NCBI RefSeq assembly: GCF_014283215.1
Contig: NZ_JACOMF010000035.1
Span: forward strand, 1-53,477
Length of the DNA stretch: 53,477 nt
Direction: 5' to 3'
Source: Siccirubricoccus deserti
Lineage (GTDB): Bacteria > Pseudomonadota > Alphaproteobacteria > Acetobacterales > Acetobacteraceae
How positions within the stretch are numbered: position 1 is the first letter of the stretch; every line of letters starts with the position of its first letter. The notes under the pieces are model-generated. The model did not search any database. It had not been told where the DNA came from and saw only the letters and a program-made list of their open reading frames with translations. Made by a program: the position numbers and the translations under genes. Shown here one piece after another: positions 41,246 to 49,546 of this stretch.

Positions 41246-42327
41246 CGGGCGGTATCCATCGGGAGCAGGGCGAGCAGGCGTTCCGCCGCGCCGCGCCAGG
41301 TGAAGCCGGCGGCGCGGGCGCGGCCGGCGGCGGCGAGGCGGGCGGCGAGCCCCGCCTCGGTGACCAGCCGGGACAGCGCATCGGCCAGCCGGCGCGGGCC
41401 ATCGGTGTCGAACCAGAGCGCGGCCTCGCCGCAGACCTCGGGCAGGGAGGCGGCCTCGGCGGCGACCACCGGGCAGCCGCAGCTCATCGCCTCGATCGGC
41501 GGCAGGCCGAAGCCTTCGTAGCGGGAGGGGAAGATGAGGCAGAGCGCGGCACCGTAGAGGCTGCGCAATTCGGCATCGCTGACCCGGCCGAGCAGGGCGA
41601 CATGCGCCCCGGCCGGCCCCGCCTCGGCCCGGAACACCGCCGGATCGGCGGCGCCGGCGACGGCCAGCTTCATCCCATGCGCGCCGAGCAGCCCGGCCGC
41701 GTCGCCGAGGCCGCCGAGGTTCTTGTGCGCCGCCCTGGTGCCGACGACGAGGGCGAAGCGGCCGGGCTCCAGCCCGTGCTTCGCCAGCACCGCCGGGTCC
41801 GGCGTCTCGCGCAGGATGTGCTCGCCGCTTTCCGGCATCACCGCGATGCGGCCGGGGTCGAGGCGCAGATGGTAGGCGATCCGCTTCCGGGAGAATTCGG
41901 AAACCGTCACCAGCCGGGCGCCGAGCCGGGGCAGCGCGCGGTGCAGCCCACGGTACCAGGCGCGGAAGGCGGTGGAGTAGCTCTCCGGCGTGTCGAAGGC
42001 GCCGGCGTCGTGGATCACCACCACCTGGGCGCGGCCCAGCGCCAGCGGCGCGGTATTACCAAGGTTGAGCAGCATTCCGCCACGGGCGCGCAGCGGCAGC
42101 TCCAGCTGCTCCCAGGCCTGGCCGCGCAGCCTGCCCAGCTCGGCCGGGATATGGGCGAAGGGCGAGGCGGCGCCGGAAGGCAGCAGCAGCCGGGCGCCAG
42201 GCAGCCTGTCCTCGGCCGCCATCAGGTCCAGCGCGCGGGTGATCTCGCCGGCGAAGCGCTGCACGCCGGTCAGGCGCTGGGTCAGGAAGCGGCCGTTGAT
42301 GACGAGGCCACGGACGGAGTCTGGCAT
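41242..42327 (-). CDS. Glycosyltransferase family 4
   Basis: A 361-residue GT-B enzyme starting at MPDSVRGLVINGRFLTQRLTGVQRFAGEI, a WbaZ/mannosyltransferase-like opening. The donor domain contains VGTRAAHKNLGGL, VALLGRVSDAELRSLYGAAL and FPSRYEGFGLPPIEAMSCGCPVVA. Its ATG shares one base with the flippase stop (TGATG). A longer open frame covers the flippase and is rejected. Confidence 0.9.
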   Translation of the reverse strand: MPDSVRGLVINGRFLTQRLTGVQRFAGEITRALDLMAAEDRLPGARLLLPSGAASPFAHIPAELGRLRGQAWEQLELPLRARGGMLLNLGNTAPLALGRAQVVVIHDAGAFDTPESYSTAFRAWYRGLHRALPRLGARLVTVSEFSRKRIAYHLRLDPGRIAVMPESGEHILRETPDPAVLAKHGLEPGRFALVVGTRAAHKNLGGLGDAAGLLGAHGMKLAVAGAADPAVFRAEAGPAGAHVALLGRVSDAELRSLYGAALCLIFPSRYEGFGLPPIEAMSCGCPVVAAEAASLPEVCGEAALWFDTDGPRRLADALSRLVTEAGLAARLAAAGRARAAGFTWRGAAERLLALLPMDTAR

Positions 42328-43832
42328 CAGGCGCCTTTCAGTCGCAGCAGCGCGCGCGGGTGGCGCAGCAGCATCCGGTCCTCCTCCGGCAGTGCCCGCA
42401 GCGCCACCAGGAGGAAGCCGGCCAGCACCAGCACCGCGCCGCCCAGCAGCCAGGGCAGGGAGGGCAGGGCGAGCAGCGCCGCCAGCCCGAGTCCGGCCAC
42501 CGCCAGCACCGGCGCCAGCCCGCGCGCCGCCTCGGCCGCCGGTCCGTAGAGCCGCGCCGCCAGCCAGAGCTTGCCGGCGCAATCGGTGGCGGCGCGCAGC
42601 GCCCAGGCCACCGCCGCACCCTCGATACCGGCGACCGGCAGCAGCAGCGCCGCCAGCGGCAGGAAGACCACCGCCTGGCCCAGTACGAAGCGCGCCGTCA
42701 TGTCCGGCCGGCCGATCGCATCCAGCAGCGCATTGGGGGCGAAGGCGACGCAGCTAAAGAAGATGCCGACGCCCAGTATCTGCAGCACCCGCGCCCCGCC
42801 GGCGGCGAAATCGGCACCGAGCCAGAGCCAGAGGATCTCCCGCGCCCCGACCACCAGCAGCAGCGCCGCCGGCAGCACCAGCAGCATGATCGCCAGCGCG
42901 CCGCGCCGCAGCAGCGCCGCGGTCTGCGCCGGCATGGTGGCGAAGGCCCCGGCGAAGGCCGGCAGCAGGGTCTGCGCCACCGCTACCGGCAGGATCCAGA
43001 CCCGCAGCACGAGGTCGAGCGGCGTGGCGTACCAGGCGACCGCGGCCAGCGAGAGCATCGCCCCGATCAGGAAGCGGTCGGCATAGAGCAGCGCCTGGGT
43101 CACCATGCCGTTGAAGGTCATCCAGCCGCCGAGGCGCAGCAGCGGCACCACCAGCCGCAGCCTGACGCCACGCCAGGACAGCCCCGGCAGCAGCGGCCGC
43201 ACCAGCCAGATGTAGGAGAGGGTATTGGCCAGCCGGCAGGCGACCAGGGCCAGCATCACCCCGACCAGGCTGTCCCAGACCAGCAGCACCAGCACCGGGC
43301 CGAGGTAGTAGAAGAGGTTGACCGGGATGGTGACGAGGTTGGCGGCGCGGAACCTCTGCCAGGCCGCCAGCACGCCCCAGAGCGAGGCGTTCAGCACCAC
43401 CAGCGGCGCCGCCGCGGCCAGCACCCGCATGGCGTCCACCGCCTGGGGCTGCAGCTCCGGCGGCACCTTCAGGATGCGCTCCACCAGCAGGGGCACGAAG
43501 AGCCAGAGGCCGAGCGCCGCGGCGAGGCTGATCATGCCGAGGGTCGCGAGGGCCGCGGCGACCAGCCCGGTCGCCTCCGCCGCGCGGCCGGCGCCGATGC
43601 GCTCGGCCAGGGCACGGGTCAGCGCCTGGCCAACGCCGAAGTCGAACACGCCGAAGACGCCCACCATGGCCAGCGCCAGGGTGAACAGGCCCCAGCGCTC
43701 CAGGCCGAGCTGATGCACCAGGACCGGGGTGAGGACCAGGGCGAGCAGCAGCGGCAGGCCGCGGCCGAGGGCATTCCAGAACACGCCCGAGACCATGGCC
43801 CGGGCGCCGGCGCGTGCATGAGGATCGGACAT
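42327..43832 (-). CDS. Polysaccharide flippase, Wzx/MATE-like
   Basis: A 501-residue membrane protein with about 12-14 helices. The start, SGVFWNALGRGLPLLLALVLTPVLVHQLGLERWGLFTLALAMVGVFGVFDFG (limits SGVFWN to FGVFDFG), has the Wzx pattern. It would turn lipid-linked oligosaccharide units to the periplasmic face. It heads the tightly packed glycosyltransferase operon. A Wzx usually needs a Wzy polymerase, and none is seen in the window. Confidence 0.88.
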   Translation of the reverse strand: MSDPHARAGARAMVSGVFWNALGRGLPLLLALVLTPVLVHQLGLERWGLFTLALAMVGVFGVFDFGVGQALTRALAERIGAGRAAEATGLVAAALATLGMISLAAALGLWLFVPLLVERILKVPPELQPQAVDAMRVLAAAAPLVVLNASLWGVLAAWQRFRAANLVTIPVNLFYYLGPVLVLLVWDSLVGVMLALVACRLANTLSYIWLVRPLLPGLSWRGVRLRLVVPLLRLGGWMTFNGMVTQALLYADRFLIGAMLSLAAVAWYATPLDLVLRVWILPVAVAQTLLPAFAGAFATMPAQTAALLRRGALAIMLLVLPAALLLVVGAREILWLWLGADFAAGGARVLQILGVGIFFSCVAFAPNALLDAIGRPDMTARFVLGQAVVFLPLAALLLPVAGIEGAAVAWALRAATDCAGKLWLAARLYGPAAEAARGLAPVLAVAGLGLAALLALPSLPWLLGGAVLVLAGFLLVALRALPEEDRMLLRHPRALLRLKGA

Positions 43833-43975
43833 CAGCCCCTTCCGGCGGAGTTTGGGCGGGCCGCGGCGGTCGGGCGGGGCGTGGCAGCCCGGCCCTTCCG
43901 GGTCAAGTCAGTCAGCAGGGAGCCAGCCAGCCCATGACCTTGAAGACACCACCGGACCCTGCCGCCTGCCGCCGG

Positions 43976-44073
43976 CCTTCCACGGCATCGCCGCGGAAGG
44001 CCGTACCGTAGCGCTGGTCGGGAGAGACAATCCGGAGCCCTCGCAAGACCGCGCGGCGGCTTTATGAGGACGC
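43976..44073 (+). repeat. Dispersed repeat, copy C (divergent, partial)
   Basis: Aligns base for base, with substitutions, to the 3' two-thirds of copies A and B. It begins at the 11-bp stem (CCTTCCACGGC, one mismatch in the stem) and runs through GGTCGGGAGA and CGCAAGACCG. Its end is 1 nt from the stop codon of the sugar-transferase gene. It fills most of the gap between that gene and the flippase. Confidence 0.65.
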
Positions 44074-44074
44074 C

Positions 44075-44833
44075 TCAGTAGGCGCCGCGCCGCGCCACCA
44101 CCGCCGCCGGGGTCCGCAGCAGGATGACCACATCGGCCAGCAGCGAGGGGTTCACCGCGTAACGGACGTCGAGCGCCACGCGCTCGGCATAGGTGGTGTC
44201 GTTGCGGCCGCTGATCTGCCAAAGGCCGGTGATGCCGGGGCGGACCGAGAGGTAATGCTCGGCCGCGGCGCCGTAATGCGCCGAAAGCTCGGCCTGGATC
44301 ACCGGGCGGGGACCGACCAGGCTCATCTCGCCGCGCAGCACGTTGATCAGCTGCGGCAGCTCGTCGAGGCTGCTGGCGCGCAGCAGCCGGCCGATCCAGG
44401 TGACGCGCGGGTCCTGCTTCAGCTTGCGCGTCGCCTCCCATTCCTCCCGCGCCGCCGGGTCGCTGGCCAGCAGCGCCGCCAGCCGCTCGGCCGAATCGGT
44501 GACCATGGAGCGGAACTTCAGGCAGCCGAACCGCCGGCCGCCGCGGCCCACCCGCTCATGCGCGTAGAAGGCCGGGCCGCCATCGGCGCGCACCGCCAGG
44601 GCGATGGCGGCGAAGGCCGGCAGGCAGAGCAGCAGCAGCGTCGAGGCGCCGAGGATATCGAAGGCGCGTTTCAGCCGCGGCTGCAGCGCCACCGACCAGG
44701 AATGCCCCGTAGCAGCCTGCCGGGATGAGGCCCGCGAGACGCCATAGCTGGCCAAAGCCTGGCTCGACGCCTCGGGAGACATGGTCTGGCCGAGGCCCTG
44801 GCCCATAGTCTGGATCGCTTCAACGCCCAACAT
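44075..44833 (-). CDS. Priming sugar transferase (undecaprenyl-phosphate glycosyl-1-phosphate transferase)
   Basis: A 252-residue bacterial sugar transferase that would attach the first sugar-1-phosphate to undecaprenyl phosphate. One membrane segment (RAFDILGASTLLLLCLPAFAAIALA) is followed by the catalytic domain: FRSMVTDSAERL, LGRLLRASSLDELPQL-type core, MSLVGPRPV, and SVRPGITGLWQISGRND. The start at 44833 gives about 50 polar residues before the membrane; a longer frame lacks homology. It is separated from the flippase by 242 nt holding repeat copy C. Confidence 0.88.
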   Translation of the reverse strand: MLGVEAIQTMGQGLGQTMSPEASSQALASYGVSRASSRQAATGHSWSVALQPRLKRAFDILGASTLLLLCLPAFAAIALAVRADGGPAFYAHERVGRGGRRFGCLKFRSMVTDSAERLAALLASDPAAREEWEATRKLKQDPRVTWIGRLLRASSLDELPQLINVLRGEMSLVGPRPVIQAELSAHYGAAAEHYLSVRPGITGLWQISGRNDTTYAERVALDVRYAVNPSLLADVVILLRTPAAVVARRGAY

Positions 44834-45140
44834 GGACGACGTCACCCTCTCGTTCGCTCGCCGGTGCCGCGCTGCGGTCCGGGGCGGGAGTGGGAAGCGT
44901 CTTGCCGCTTCCGCCGTCCTGCCGTCGCACCGCCCGGGACCCGGGCAAGCCTTTCTCCCGCAATTCCCGTACGGGATTGCGACGTGTCTGCGGCCGGATT
45001 GTGGCGGCGCCGATTTCCTGGCGAGGCGCTGCACGAATTCTGCTGCGCCTGAGGCGAATGCATGCAAAGTTGAACAGCCAGGGATGGTGTATCCATCTAT
45101 GGCTACAACCATGTGGCGAAGTTCGCGGAGTTTGGCCGGC
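44834..45140. other. Divergent intergenic region with AT-richer core
   Basis: 307 nt between the leftward sugar transferase and a possible rightward small membrane protein. Positions 45055-45115 are AT-richer than the surroundings and probably hold promoters; TTGAAC at 45070 is a -35-like element without a convincing -10. No other gene is supported. Confidence 0.45.
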
Positions 45141-45275
45141 ATGACGACCGACCCTGGCGCCGGACGGGATGATCCGGAGGAAGATGCAGGCGGGCCAGCC
45201 ATTGGCCTGTTCTGTGCCGTGGCCCTGTCGAGCGTCTTCTGGGTGATGCTTGCGTTGATTTTGTATGCTGAATAA
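45141..45275 (+). CDS. Possible small single-pass membrane protein
   Basis: A 44-residue frame: an acidic, glycine-rich N-terminus (TTDPGAGRDDPEEDAGGPA) and then one hydrophobic helix (IGLFCAVALSSVFWVMLALIL). GGAG lies 10 nt before the ATG; an in-frame ATG at 45099 would extend it. Its divergence from the priming sugar transferase suggests a role in surface-polysaccharide control, but no family is recognised and it may not be expressed. Confidence 0.4.
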   Translation: MTTDPGAGRDDPEEDAGGPAIGLFCAVALSSVFWVMLALILYAE

Positions 45276-45534
45276 TGCACGTGTAAGGCGCGGCAAGCAC
45301 GCCGGCGGCAAGCACGCCTGACAGGGTGCCGAGGTCCCGCCAGCGGCCTTCTCTCGCCATGCGCGGGCTTGGCCCGCGCCTCGGACACCGCAGCGAAGCC
45401 AAACGCCCGGATGGCCAGGTCAAGGCCGGCCATGGTCTGGCGGCCCGCTGCAGCGAATCGCGTTCCTGTCCGAACGCCAGCCCGCCAGCCCTTTGCTTGC
45501 GGAGCGGATTCAAGCCTCTCCGCGATCCGCTCCG
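45276..45534. other. Gene-free stretch with small repeats
   Basis: No supported gene. It contains a 12-bp direct repeat GGCAAGCACGCC (45292-45303 and 45307-45318), a perfect stem-loop GCGCGGGC-TTG-GCCCGCGC (45361-45379), and a 9-bp inverted repeat GGAGCGGAT/ATCCGCTCC (45501-45533) just before repeat copy B. Confidence 0.5.
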
Positions 45535-45666
45535 AGAGTGCCCTTCGGTACCGGGCGCTGGCCGGTGTCCTTCCGCGGCTTTGCCGCGAAAGGCGCGCCG
45601 AAGCGCCGATCGGGAGGGATCATCGGAGTCCCTGCAACACTACAGGGTGGTTCGGTGGGGCGTTCT
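45535..45666 (+). repeat. Dispersed about 133-nt repeat, copy B
   Basis: Matches copy A (13157-13289, inverted) from AGAGTG to the end, with the stem-loop at 45569-45593 (CCTTCCGCGGC, one mismatch). Its last bases overlap the TAG stop of the HTH regulator at 45665-45667. The AGCGCCGATCGGGAGG segment is identical in A and B. Confidence 0.8.
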
Positions 45667-46546
45667 AAAGGTTGAAGGCCACCGTGCCGCAGGCGGCGAT
45701 GTCGTAGCCGCCCATCCGCTCGGCCCGGGCGCGGAAGCCGGCGCCGGCGGTGAAGCCCAGCAGCCGCTGAATGCCCTGGCCGAAATACTCCCGCCGGTCC
45801 ATCACCAGGTCGAAGCGCTCCCGCAGCAGCGGCACGAAGCCGAGGCCGCGGGCCGCCGCCGCGGCGCGGATGCCGAAGCCCGCCTCGGCCCGGCCCTCGG
45901 CCACCGCCGCCGCCACCTCATCCTCGGCCATCGCCGGCTCCGCCAGGAAGCCGAGCTGGTCGAGCCGCAGCTCCGCCTCCGCCAGCAGATGCAGCAGCAG
46001 GGCGTGGCTGCCGGCGCGGGGCTGGCGGCCGGCGATGCGCAATCCTGGCCGCGCCAGGTCGGTGACGCTGGCAAGGCCGAGCGGATTGCCCGGTGCCACC
46101 ATCAGCCCCTGCTCCCGCCACGCCCAGACCAGCCCGACCACGCCGCGGCCGGCCAGCGCCGCCCGCGCCGCGGGCTCGTTGAAGGCGCCCGAATCGGGAT
46201 CGATCAGATGGATCGCGGCGGCCGCCGCCTCGCCGCGCGCCAGCGCCTCCAGCCCGTCCAGGCTGCCGCCGCCGCGCAGCGCCAGCCCGCAGCCGGATTG
46301 CCGTACCGCCCAGTCCAGCAAGGGGTCATGGCTGCCGGCGAGGATCGGCGGCGGCGCCAGCCGGTGTTCCTGCCCCGGCATGTCGGCCTGGGCCGCCAGC
46401 CAGCGTTCCAGCAGCCCGCGCGGGAACAGCCATTTGCCGCCGAGTTGCACCGCCGGGACCCGCCGGCTGCGCGCCAGGGCATAGAGCGCGCGTTCGGACA
46501 GGCGGAGGTAGTCGGCCGCTTCCCGCAGGGTGAGCACATCCGGCAT
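45665..46546 (-). CDS. One-component regulator: excisionase-type HTH plus periplasmic-binding-like domain
   Basis: A 293-residue protein. The N-terminus LTLREAADYLRLSERALYALARSRRVPAVQLGGKWLFPR has the MerR/excisionase HTH pattern (limits LTLREAA to WLFPR). The rest is a substrate-binding-like domain (PF12727 type): LLDWAVRQSG, GSLDGLEALARGEAAAAAIHLIDP, GLMVAPGNPLGLASVTDLARPGLRIAGRQPRAGSHALL. Such proteins sense a small ligand, sometimes molybdate or tungstate, in the cytoplasm. ATG 46546 is preferred over a GTG one codon earlier. No molybdate transporter is adjacent, so ligand and targets are unknown. Confidence 0.85.
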   Translation of the reverse strand: MPDVLTLREAADYLRLSERALYALARSRRVPAVQLGGKWLFPRGLLERWLAAQADMPGQEHRLAPPPILAGSHDPLLDWAVRQSGCGLALRGGGSLDGLEALARGEAAAAAIHLIDPDSGAFNEPAARAALAGRGVVGLVWAWREQGLMVAPGNPLGLASVTDLARPGLRIAGRQPRAGSHALLLHLLAEAELRLDQLGFLAEPAMAEDEVAAAVAEGRAEAGFGIRAAAAARGLGFVPLLRERFDLVMDRREYFGQGIQRLLGFTAGAGFRARAERMGGYDIAACGTVAFNL

Positions 46547-46667
46547 CACCCGGCAGGCTCAGGCCACCGGTGGCGCGCCGTCAATCCTGGTGCGCGGCAT
46601 GGGTGGTCCATCCATGCCGTGCGACTGAGGCAGGTGGCTGATCGGTCATGATCAAACGCCGTTCGTA

Positions 46668-47048
46668 TCAGGCCGTGCCGATCCTGACGTGAATGCGCGC
46701 ACCGCCCTGCAGCGGCCGCGGCACCAGCGCGGTGATGCGGCCCTGCCGCCAGGCAGGATCCTCGGCCAGCCGGCCGGACAGCAGCACGGTCTCAGCCGGC
46801 GGCAGCCGTCCGAGCCGCTGGCCGTCCAGCCGCCATGCCTCGATCTCCCTGCCGTTCCGCAGCAGCCGGAGTTCGAGCGCATCGCCTACCTGAGGCGGGG
46901 CCTGGCCCGGGCCGGGGTCGGTGGCATCAAGTAGGTAGGTCAACCAATGGGACTCGTACACGCGACGATCCTTCGAAACGCGGCGCCTCAATGCGATGAG
47001 GGGGGTCCGCGATCCACCATATTCGCGTGACATTGCAGACATGCGCAT
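46668..47048 (-). CDS. Short hypothetical protein with HIRAN-like C-terminal half
   Basis: A 126-residue open frame. From about residue 50 the reading is coding-like: GDALELRLLRNGREIEAWRLDGQRLGRLPPAETVLL, resembling a HIRAN-type small beta domain but without its usual DPNAV core. The first 40 residues have poor GC3 and look non-coding, so the true start may be internal (a GTG near 46961) or the gene may be a 5'-truncated remnant. The function is unknown. Confidence 0.45.
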   Translation of the reverse strand: MRMSAMSREYGGSRTPLIALRRRVSKDRRVYESHWLTYLLDATDPGPGQAPPQVGDALELRLLRNGREIEAWRLDGQRLGRLPPAETVLLSGRLAEDPAWRQGRITALVPRPLQGGARIHVRIGTA

Positions 47049-47117
47049 TCTGGCAGGCGTGACTTACCGAAACATGTAGGCCCTGCCGCATATGATCCCG
47101 CAACGGTTGTGCCAACG

Positions 47118-48224
47118 TCAGTCGGCGCCCACCACCGCCTTGACCTCCTCGGCCAGGGAGAGCGATGCGGTCAGCCCCGGGCTCTCGATGCCGAAGAGGT
47201 GGATCAGCCCGGGCACCCCATGGTCGCGCGGCCCGGTGACGGTGAAATCCTGCGCCGGCGCGCCGGGCGGGACGATCTTCGGCCGGATCCCCGAATAGCC
47301 CGGCGCCAGCGCGCCATCCGCCAGCCCCGGCCAGTAACGCCGGATGGCAGCGTAGAAGCTGTCGCCGCGCCGCGGATCGACCTCGTAATCCAGGCTCTCC
47401 ACCCACTCCACATCGGGCCCGAACCGCGCCTGGCCGCCGAGGTCGATGGTCAGATGGGTGCCGAGGCCGCCCGGCACCGGCACCGGGTAGATCAGCCGTG
47501 AGAAGGGGTTGCGCCCGGTCAGGGTGAAGTAATTGCCCTTGGCGTAATAGGCGGTGGGGATGTGCTGGCTCGGCATGCCGGCGATGCTGCGCGCCAGCTT
47601 CGGCGCGTGCAGCCCGGCGGCGTTCACCAGGGTGCGGCAGCGCAGCGCCATCGGCTCCGCCCCGCCGACCTCGATCTCGATGCCCGCCGCGGTGGCGCGG
47701 CCACCGGTGACCGGGGCGTGGAAGACGAAGATCGCCCCGGCATTCCCGGCATCGCCCTGCAGGCTCAGCATGTAGGCGTGGCTGTCGATGATGCCGGTGG
47801 AAGGCGAGAGCAGCGCCGCGGTGCAATGCAGCGCCGGCTCCAGCGCCAGCGCCTCCGCCCGGCTCAGCAGGGTCAGGTCGGGAACGCCATTGGCGGCGGC
47901 ACGGGCCTGGATGGCGGTGAGCTTGCCCGCCTCCTCCTCATCGGTGGCGACGATCAGCTTGCCGCAGCGCGCATGCGGCAGGCCGCGTTCCGCGCAATAG
48001 GCGTAGAGCATGTGCTTGCCGGCGACGCAGTGCCGCGCCATGCGGCTGCCGGCGGCGTAGTAGATGCCGGCGTGGATCACCTCTGAGTTGCGCGAGGAGG
48101 TTTCCGTCCCGATCCCCTCCGCCGCGTCCAGCACCAAGACCTCGCGCCCGGCCAGCGCCAGGGCGCGGGCGACGGCCAGGCCCACCACCCCTGCGCCGGC
48201 GACGACGCAGTCGAACTCCTCCAT
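47118..48224 (-). CDS. FAD-dependent oxidoreductase, L-2-hydroxyglutarate oxidase (LhgO)-like
   Basis: A 368-residue DAO-superfamily flavoprotein. The FAD loop is [18 protein letters not shown], followed by [52 protein letters not shown] and a C-terminal [17 protein letters not shown]. These match LhgO/L2HGDH proteins, which oxidise L-2-hydroxyglutarate to 2-oxoglutarate. It is probably monocistronic. Related amine or hydroxyacid oxidases cannot be excluded. Confidence 0.87.
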   Translation of the reverse strand: MEEFDCVVAGAGVVGLAVARALALAGREVLVLDAAEGIGTETSSRNSEVIHAGIYYAAGSRMARHCVAGKHMLYAYCAERGLPHARCGKLIVATDEEEAGKLTAIQARAAANGVPDLTLLSRAEALALEPALHCTAALLSPSTGIIDSHAYMLSLQGDAGNAGAIFVFHAPVTGGRATAAGIEIEVGGAEPMALRCRTLVNAAGLHAPKLARSIAGMPSQHIPTAYYAKGNYFTLTGRNPFSRLIYPVPVPGGLGTHLTIDLGGQARFGPDVEWVESLDYEVDPRRGDSFYAAIRRYWPGLADGALAPGYSGIRPKIVPPGAPAQDFTVTGPRDHGVPGLIHLFGIESPGLTASLSLAEEVKAVVGAD

Positions 48225-48254
48225 GCCGCGACCCTCTTCGATGTCAGGGCATCT

Positions 48255-49418
48255 TTACCGCAACCCGTGGCCAAGGCGAGGCCATGCCGCCGCGACATGG
48301 CAGGCCGGCCGGGGTGTGGCGCTGGTCATCCCCGCTGCTGCCCGGTCCCCCCTCAGGCGTTCGAGCAGCAGGGCGAGCACCGCGGCTTCCTCCGGCCGCA
48401 GCCGGCCGGTCCCGTCCCGCAACTCGGGCTCCGCCTCCACCTCGAAGGCCAGGGCGCCGTCGAGGTAGCAATCGAGGATCGCCGGGTGGATGTAGCAGGT
48501 CCGGCAGATCGCCGGCGTGTTGCCGAGCCGCGCCGCGACCCGCTCGATGGCCGCCCGCAGGTTGCGCTTGGCCGCGGCCTGGCTGTCCGCCCGCTGGTAC
48601 TCGCGCAGCGCCAGCGCGGCGAGCACCGTGCCGGCCCAGGTGCGGAAGTCCTTGGCGGTGACGTCCCGCCCGGCGATCTCCCGGAGGTAGGCATTCACAT
48701 CCGCCGAGGTGACGTCGCGCAGCCCGCCCTCGGCATCGCGGTACTGGAACAACTCCTGGCCCGGCAGGTCCTGGCAGGCGCGGACGATCCGGGCCACCCG
48801 GCGGTCGGCCAGGCCGAGTTGCCAGGTCTTGCCGCTCTTGCCCTTGAAGGTGAAGCGCAAGGTCGTACCCTCCACCGCGACATGGCGGTGGCGCAGGGTG
48901 GTCAGGCCATAGCTCTGGTTCTGCCGGGCATAATCGTCATTGCCGACGCGGATCAGCGTCGCCTCCAGCAGGTGCACCACCGTCGCCAGCACCTTTTCCC
49001 CGGGCAGGCCGGGGCGCCGCATGTCGGCGTCCACCCGCGCCCGGATGGCCGGCAGGCTATGCGCGAATTCCACCATGTGGTCGTATTTCGCGGCGTCCCG
49101 TACCTCCCGCCAGCGCGGGTGGTAGCGGTACTGCTTGCGGCCTTTCTGGTCGCGGCCGGTGGCCTGGATGTGCCCCTCCGGATGCGGGCAGATCCAGACC
49201 TGGGTCCAGGCCGGCGGGATCGCGAGGGCACGGATGCGCCGCAAGGTTGCCGCGTCGCGGACCGGCCCGCCCTGCGGCTGGCGGTAGCTGAAGCCCTTGC
49301 CCACGCGCCGCCGGCCGATGCCGGGCGCCTCGTCCGAGACATAACGCAGCCCGGCCTCGCTCGCCGCCTCGCGCGCGTCGATGATGGCGGAGACGGCGGC
49401 ACCTTCGTCGAAGGGCAT
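48255..49418 (-). CDS. DNA topoisomerase IB, poxvirus/bacterial type
   Basis: A 387-residue type IB topoisomerase that relaxes supercoils through a 3'-phosphotyrosine. The N-terminal domain carries WICPHPEGHIQATGRDQKGRKQYRYHP. Catalytic residues include the Arg in YGLTTLRHRH, the Lys of FKGKSGK, the KDFRTWAGT segment and Y309 in CRTCYIHPAIL. The bacterial enzyme is shorter than the eukaryotic one, as here. The last 20 or so residues are rich in Ala, Pro and Arg and look like a variable tail. It stands alone. Confidence 0.93.
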   Translation of the reverse strand: MPFDEGAAVSAIIDAREAASEAGLRYVSDEAPGIGRRRVGKGFSYRQPQGGPVRDAATLRRIRALAIPPAWTQVWICPHPEGHIQATGRDQKGRKQYRYHPRWREVRDAAKYDHMVEFAHSLPAIRARVDADMRRPGLPGEKVLATVVHLLEATLIRVGNDDYARQNQSYGLTTLRHRHVAVEGTTLRFTFKGKSGKTWQLGLADRRVARIVRACQDLPGQELFQYRDAEGGLRDVTSADVNAYLREIAGRDVTAKDFRTWAGTVLAALALREYQRADSQAAAKRNLRAAIERVAARLGNTPAICRTCYIHPAILDCYLDGALAFEVEAEPELRDGTGRLRPEEAAVLALLLERLRGDRAAAGMTSATPRPACHVAAAWPRLGHGLR

Positions 49419-49510
49419 GGGTACAGGCTTCCGGCGGCTGGGAGCCCATGAACCCGCGGCAGAGCCTCGGGTTTCGCAGCCCCGGCCCAGCTCCGCCCGG
49501 GGGCGCGATC

Positions 49511-49536
49511 CGCGGCCTCGGGTGTCGCGGCCTCGG
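49511..49536. repeat. Short direct repeat
   Basis: CGCGGCCTCGG occurs at 49511-49521 and again at 49526-49536, in the gap between the topoisomerase and crotonase genes; a weaker relative lies near 49466. It may be a minor tandem array with no clear role. Confidence 0.4.
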
Positions 49537-49546
49537 AGGTCCTCCT

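Noticed and set aside
45276..45664. CRISPR-like array
   Set aside because: Only two copies of a 12-bp direct repeat with a 3-nt gap; no spacer periodicity and no cas genes in the window.
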